Assembly (NCBI GenBank): GCA_902567145.1
Contig: CACFLM010000001.1
Coordinates: 14,119-78,118 of the forward strand
Reading direction: 5' to 3'
DNA length: 64,000 bases
Source: an uncultured Alphaproteobacteria bacterium
Lineage (GTDB): Bacteria; Pseudomonadota; Alphaproteobacteria; TMED127
Shown: in pieces, positions 62,026 to 64,000 of the stretch
Position numbering within the stretch: position 1 is the first letter of the stretch
Layout of the letters: the number at the start of each line of letters is the position of its first letter
Made by a program: the position numbers and the translations under genes
Notes under the pieces: model-generated
The model's input: the letters and a program-made list of their open reading frames with translations, nothing else
Databases searched by the model: none
What the model was told of the DNA's origin: nothing

Positions 62026-62678
62026 TTTTCTGAATCCTTATTTTTATTAAAATATTTATTCTTTGTAAAAATATCATTAGCTTCTCTCTGAATCTCTAAG
62101 ATTTTCTTTTTTTCAATTAATTCACCAACTCGATCTCTAATTTTCATAGCTTTGTATACTCCAGCACTTACAGATATAGAATACCATAAATATGATTTTT
62201 CAAAATCAATTTCTGGAGAAATTTTTTCATACCAATATCCAAGTTTGAAAGCTGAGATAGGATCGTTATTATTAACGAAATCATCCTCAAGTAAATTTGG
62301 TATTTTTGTAGAAATTTTTATAAACTCTTCCTCTTCTAGTTTCTCTTTAATTAATTTTATTTTTTTTAAACATCTTTTGTTTCCATTAAGTGAACATAAC
62401 CAAGTATATTCAAGGGATTTTCTAAAGTCTTGAATAGTTCCCACTCCCTCAAAATACATATTTGATAGATTAAAAATTGCGTCTTTGTTCCCTTTTTCTG
62501 ACAAGTTAAAGAAAACAATAAATGATTTCTTGAAATTCCCATTATCATAATGTTCGATTCCAGTTTTATAATATTCTTCATCGTTTAGAAATGCATTAGA
62601 ATCAAGGTTTTTATCATTCCCAATCACCTGTGTGTTTGATAAATAAACTAGAAATATTATTATAAATATGCTTTTCAC
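62022..62678 (-). CDS. Secreted Sel1/TPR-like repeat protein
   Basis: A 218-residue protein with a signal peptide ('KSIFIIIFLVYLSNTQVIG') and helical repeats of the Sel1 type: 'YKTGIEHYDNGNFKKSFIVFFNLSEKGNKDAIFNLSNMYFEGVGTI' and 'AFKLGYWYEKISPEIDFEKSYLWYSISVSAGVYKAMKIRDRV'. Sel1 repeats mediate protein interaction, often in the periplasm. It overlaps the NHLP-like gene by 4 nt and the 80-residue gene by 4 nt. Confidence 0.75.
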   Translation of the reverse strand: MKSIFIIIFLVYLSNTQVIGNDKNLDSNAFLNDEEYYKTGIEHYDNGNFKKSFIVFFNLSEKGNKDAIFNLSNMYFEGVGTIQDFRKSLEYTWLCSLNGNKRCLKKIKLIKEKLEEEEFIKISTKIPNLLEDDFVNNNDPISAFKLGYWYEKISPEIDFEKSYLWYSISVSAGVYKAMKIRDRVGELIEKKKILEIQREANDIFTKNKYFNKNKDSEK

Positions 62679-63058
62679 CTTCCTGCCATCATTATCAATT
62701 GTAAGTATAAAACCCTAAGTCTAAATCTAGAGTTGGGTCTTTGTTCATAAACAACAATTCTTGGTCTATCTGAATTAGGTTTTTGGAATTCAATTGACAT
62801 ATCCTCTGGGAGATATACTCCATTGAATTCAAGAGTTTTCTGAGGGTCTTGTTCAAATTGTTCCTTAAAATTTGAATCAATCCAGATTCTTGCTAAAACT
62901 CTGCCCAGAATGTCCGGAAGTAATTTTCTGACCTCAGTTCTATTCTTAAAATGATGGAGTTTTTGAGTGATATCTAAAGTATTTGTTTTCTCCTGATTAA
63001 CAGTAATCACTTCGTTTTGCTTAGACTTAACAGGTAAATTTTGTTGTTTTTTTTTCAT
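62675..63058 (-). CDS. NHLP-like (nitrile hydratase leader peptide family) protein, putative
   Basis: A 127-residue protein. Residues 50-106 ('ILGRVLARIWIDSNFKEQF', 'EQDPQKTLEFNGVYLPEDM', 'SIEF.......RIVVYEQRP') follow the pattern of nitrile-hydratase-type leader domains: A.aw.D..F...l..DP...L...G..lP. The first 45 residues are polar. After the leader region only about 20 residues remain ('FRLRVLYLQLIMMAGR'), with no Cys, Ser or Thr and no Gly-Gly site, so a modified peptide core is not obvious. It heads a four-gene run. The NHLP resemblance is my pattern reading and could reflect an unrelated small domain. Confidence 0.55.
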   Translation of the reverse strand: MKKKQQNLPVKSKQNEVITVNQEKTNTLDITQKLHHFKNRTEVRKLLPDILGRVLARIWIDSNFKEQFEQDPQKTLEFNGVYLPEDMSIEFQKPNSDRPRIVVYEQRPNSRFRLRVLYLQLIMMAGR

Positions 63059-63144
63059 ATTCTTTTTTACTATATATCTAAATCACAATTGAAAATAAAT
63101 AAATAATTTATTAAAAGTTTTCATTTATTGTCGTTATATATTTC

Positions 63145-63417
63145 ATGAACAATTTAAATAATGTAATATTCCTGCCTAACTTGACTGATGTAAAGAAAAA
63201 GAGAATGATTCAGATAAGAGATGAAATTGAAAAAACCTTAACCAATTATGCACTAAGTGAAAAAGACTTATGGGCTGTTTCGTTAGCTGCAGGGAGGTTT
63301 GCTTCAATACATCTTGAAAAGCTGGATGGAGAAGAAAAGACACTTGCTTTTTTCAAAAATTGTATGAAGACGCAGAAAAAATTTGAGTTAACTAGAAATT
63401 CTTCCAACATTACCTGA
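63145..63417 (+). CDS. Small helical hypothetical protein
   Basis: A 90-residue protein, mostly helical and charged ('VKKKRMIQIRDEIEKTLTNYALSEKDLWAVSLAAGRFASIHLEKL'). No family is recognised. It diverges from the NHLP-like gene by 86 nt, and its 3' end overlaps the convergent bactofilin gene by 30 nt. That overlap is long for convergent genes, which lowers confidence slightly, but the amphipathic sequence and ATG start support a real gene. Confidence 0.6.
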   Translation: MNNLNNVIFLPNLTDVKKKRMIQIRDEIEKTLTNYALSEKDLWAVSLAAGRFASIHLEKLDGEEKTLAFFKNCMKTQKKFELTRNSSNIT

Positions 63418-63705
63418 GATTTGAGCACCCGTATCTACAGAAAGAGAATTTGTTTTTAATTTTCCGTCAATTACCCCACTATTTGAAACTTCAAGAAGAT
63501 CTGCAGTGATATCCCCATCAACTCTTCCTTCAACTTTAAGATGTTCAGCATTTATGTTGCCGTTAAATAATGCAGTAGTTTCTATTATGACTGAACGCGC
63601 CACTATGTTGCCCTTAAAATTTCCTGCTATAACTACCTGTCCATCCTTTGACTCTAAAGAGCCCTCCATTAAAAGATTTTTATTAATATAAGTTATATCG
63701 CTCAT
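63388..63705 (-). CDS. Bactofilin
   Basis: A 105-residue cytoskeletal protein with the right-handed beta-helix repeats of bactofilins: 'LLMEGSLESKDGQVVIAGNFKGNIVARSVIIETTALFNGNINAEHLKVEGRVDGDI'. Bactofilins polymerise without nucleotide and organise cell-shape or envelope enzymes. An AGGAGAT ribosome-binding site at 63711-63717 supports the ATG at 63705. It lies 19 nt downstream of a second bactofilin gene. Confidence 0.92.
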   Translation of the reverse strand: MSDITYINKNLLMEGSLESKDGQVVIAGNFKGNIVARSVIIETTALFNGNINAEHLKVEGRVDGDITADLLEVSNSGVIDGKLKTNSLSVDTGAQISGNVGRISS

Positions 63706-63710
63706 TTCTT

Positions 63711-63717
63711 ATCTCCT
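63711..63717 (-). promoter_or_regulatory. Shine-Dalgarno site of the bactofilin gene
   Basis: The minus strand reads AGGAGAT, 5 nt before the ATG at 63705. It fixes the bactofilin start and is among the few near-consensus SD sites in the window. Confidence 0.65.
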
Positions 63718-63724
63718 GAAACTC

Positions 63725-64000
63725 TTAATTTTCTGAATTTTCATCTTCAGAATTCTTTTTATTTTTTAACTTTTTTTCATCCCAATTATGAATAATTTTA
63801 CAATTTAGAGCTGCCCCTCTATCCATTTGAAGTGACTTATAATTTATTTCTCCTGTTATTACAGAAGAATCAGTAAGCCAGACTGAATCAGCTTTTATTT
63901 TTCCTTGATAATTTCCAGAAATTACAACTAGTTCAGAGATAATTGAACCTTCTAGTGATGCTGATTTTCCTAGGGTTACTTTCTCTGATTTTATGTCTGC
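63725..64000 (-). CDS. Bactofilin, partial (5' end beyond window)
   Basis: A minus-strand frame open at the right edge and ending with TAA at 63725-63727, giving 91 residues. It shows bactofilin repeats ('DIKSEKVTLGKSASLEGSII', 'LVVISGNYQGKIKADSVWLTDSSVITGEI') and ends in an acidic, lysine-rich tail ('DEKKLKNKKNSEDENSEN'). It is distinct from the downstream bactofilin in its C-terminal tail. Two adjacent copies could co-polymerise. The N-terminus is outside the window. Confidence 0.85.
   Translation of the reverse strand, partial: ADIKSEKVTLGKSASLEGSIISELVVISGNYQGKIKADSVWLTDSSVITGEINYKSLQMDRGAALNCKIIHNWDEKKLKNKKNSEDENSEN

Noticed and set aside
1..64000. tRNA genes, CRISPR arrays or transposases
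   Set aside because: Spacers are short and AT-rich; no cloverleaf, repeat-spacer pattern or transposase motif was recognised by eye.

Overview
The window is a very AT-rich, densely packed bacterial chromosome segment. Stop codons are standard (TGA used as stop), TTG starts are frequent, and genes commonly overlap by 1-26 nt. The gene set is Gram-negative and points to a low-GC alphaproteobacterium, probably a marine genome-streamlined lineage such as HIMB59-like or SAR11-like bacteria. It includes an LpxL/HtrB-type acyltransferase, ELM1-like protein, tandem bactofilins, AmpG-like permease, EgtB/EgtD and a PEP-carboxylase-like protein. The placement is inferred from gene content only. I saw no rRNA, tRNA, CRISPR array, transposase or integrase.

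Positions 1 to about 46600 form a surface-glycan island built of cassettes on both strands. (a) 1-1669 (minus): a partial gene, a GNAT-like protein and a FemAB-like transferase. (b) 1829-5235: FkbM methyltransferase, an Fe/2OG-type oxygenase, AcpS and a Gfo/Idh oxidoreductase. (c) 5297-14818: one long plus-strand operon with a DegT aminotransferase, SpsF-type nucleotidyltransferase, two GT-B-like proteins, phytanoyl-CoA-dioxygenase-like protein, sulfotransferase, TylF-type methyltransferase, ABC flippase-like exporter and another methyltransferase. (d) 14876-21480: a pseudaminic-acid cassette (pseB, pseC, PseG-like, associated methylase, PIG-L deacetylase, RimJ/L-type acetyltransferase) containing a frameshifted carbohydrate gene. 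(e) 21715-28135: formyltransferase-like, radical SAM/SPASM, GT-like, NeuB-like, left-handed beta-helix, SpsF and PIG-L proteins. (f) 32334-28140 (minus): Gfo/Idh oxidoreductase, NeuB fused to a cupin, methyltransferase and CMP-sugar synthetase. (g) 32588-37077: GT2, NeuB, SpsF and two GT4 enzymes. (h) 37849-46584: exostosin-like protein, a broken sulfotransferase, MBOAT plus SGNH-like O-acetylation pair, GT-C-like membrane protein, asparagine synthase and GT4. Three NeuB homologues and four sugar cytidylyltransferase-type proteins suggest the cell makes more than one nine-carbon acidic sugar. These would then be transferred, methylated, sulfated, acetylated and exported.

Positions 46656 to 64000 look like stable chromosomal background. 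They hold an ergothioneine operon (egtB, egtD, EgtE-like) followed by PsiE, PAP2 and ELM1-like proteins. Next come an LpxL-like acyltransferase, SUMT, an orphan MlaF-like ATPase, AmpG-like permease, glutathione S-transferase, ferredoxin-NADP reductase, a divergent PEP carboxylase and a voltage-gated K+ channel. The right end has a minus-strand run of four small proteins, the first resembling nitrile-hydratase-type leader peptides (NHLP), then two bactofilins, the second cut by the window edge.

No stretch above 300 bases lacks a gene or a recognisable gene remnant. The largest gaps (21481-21714 and 32335-32587) are AT-rich spacers between divergent genes.
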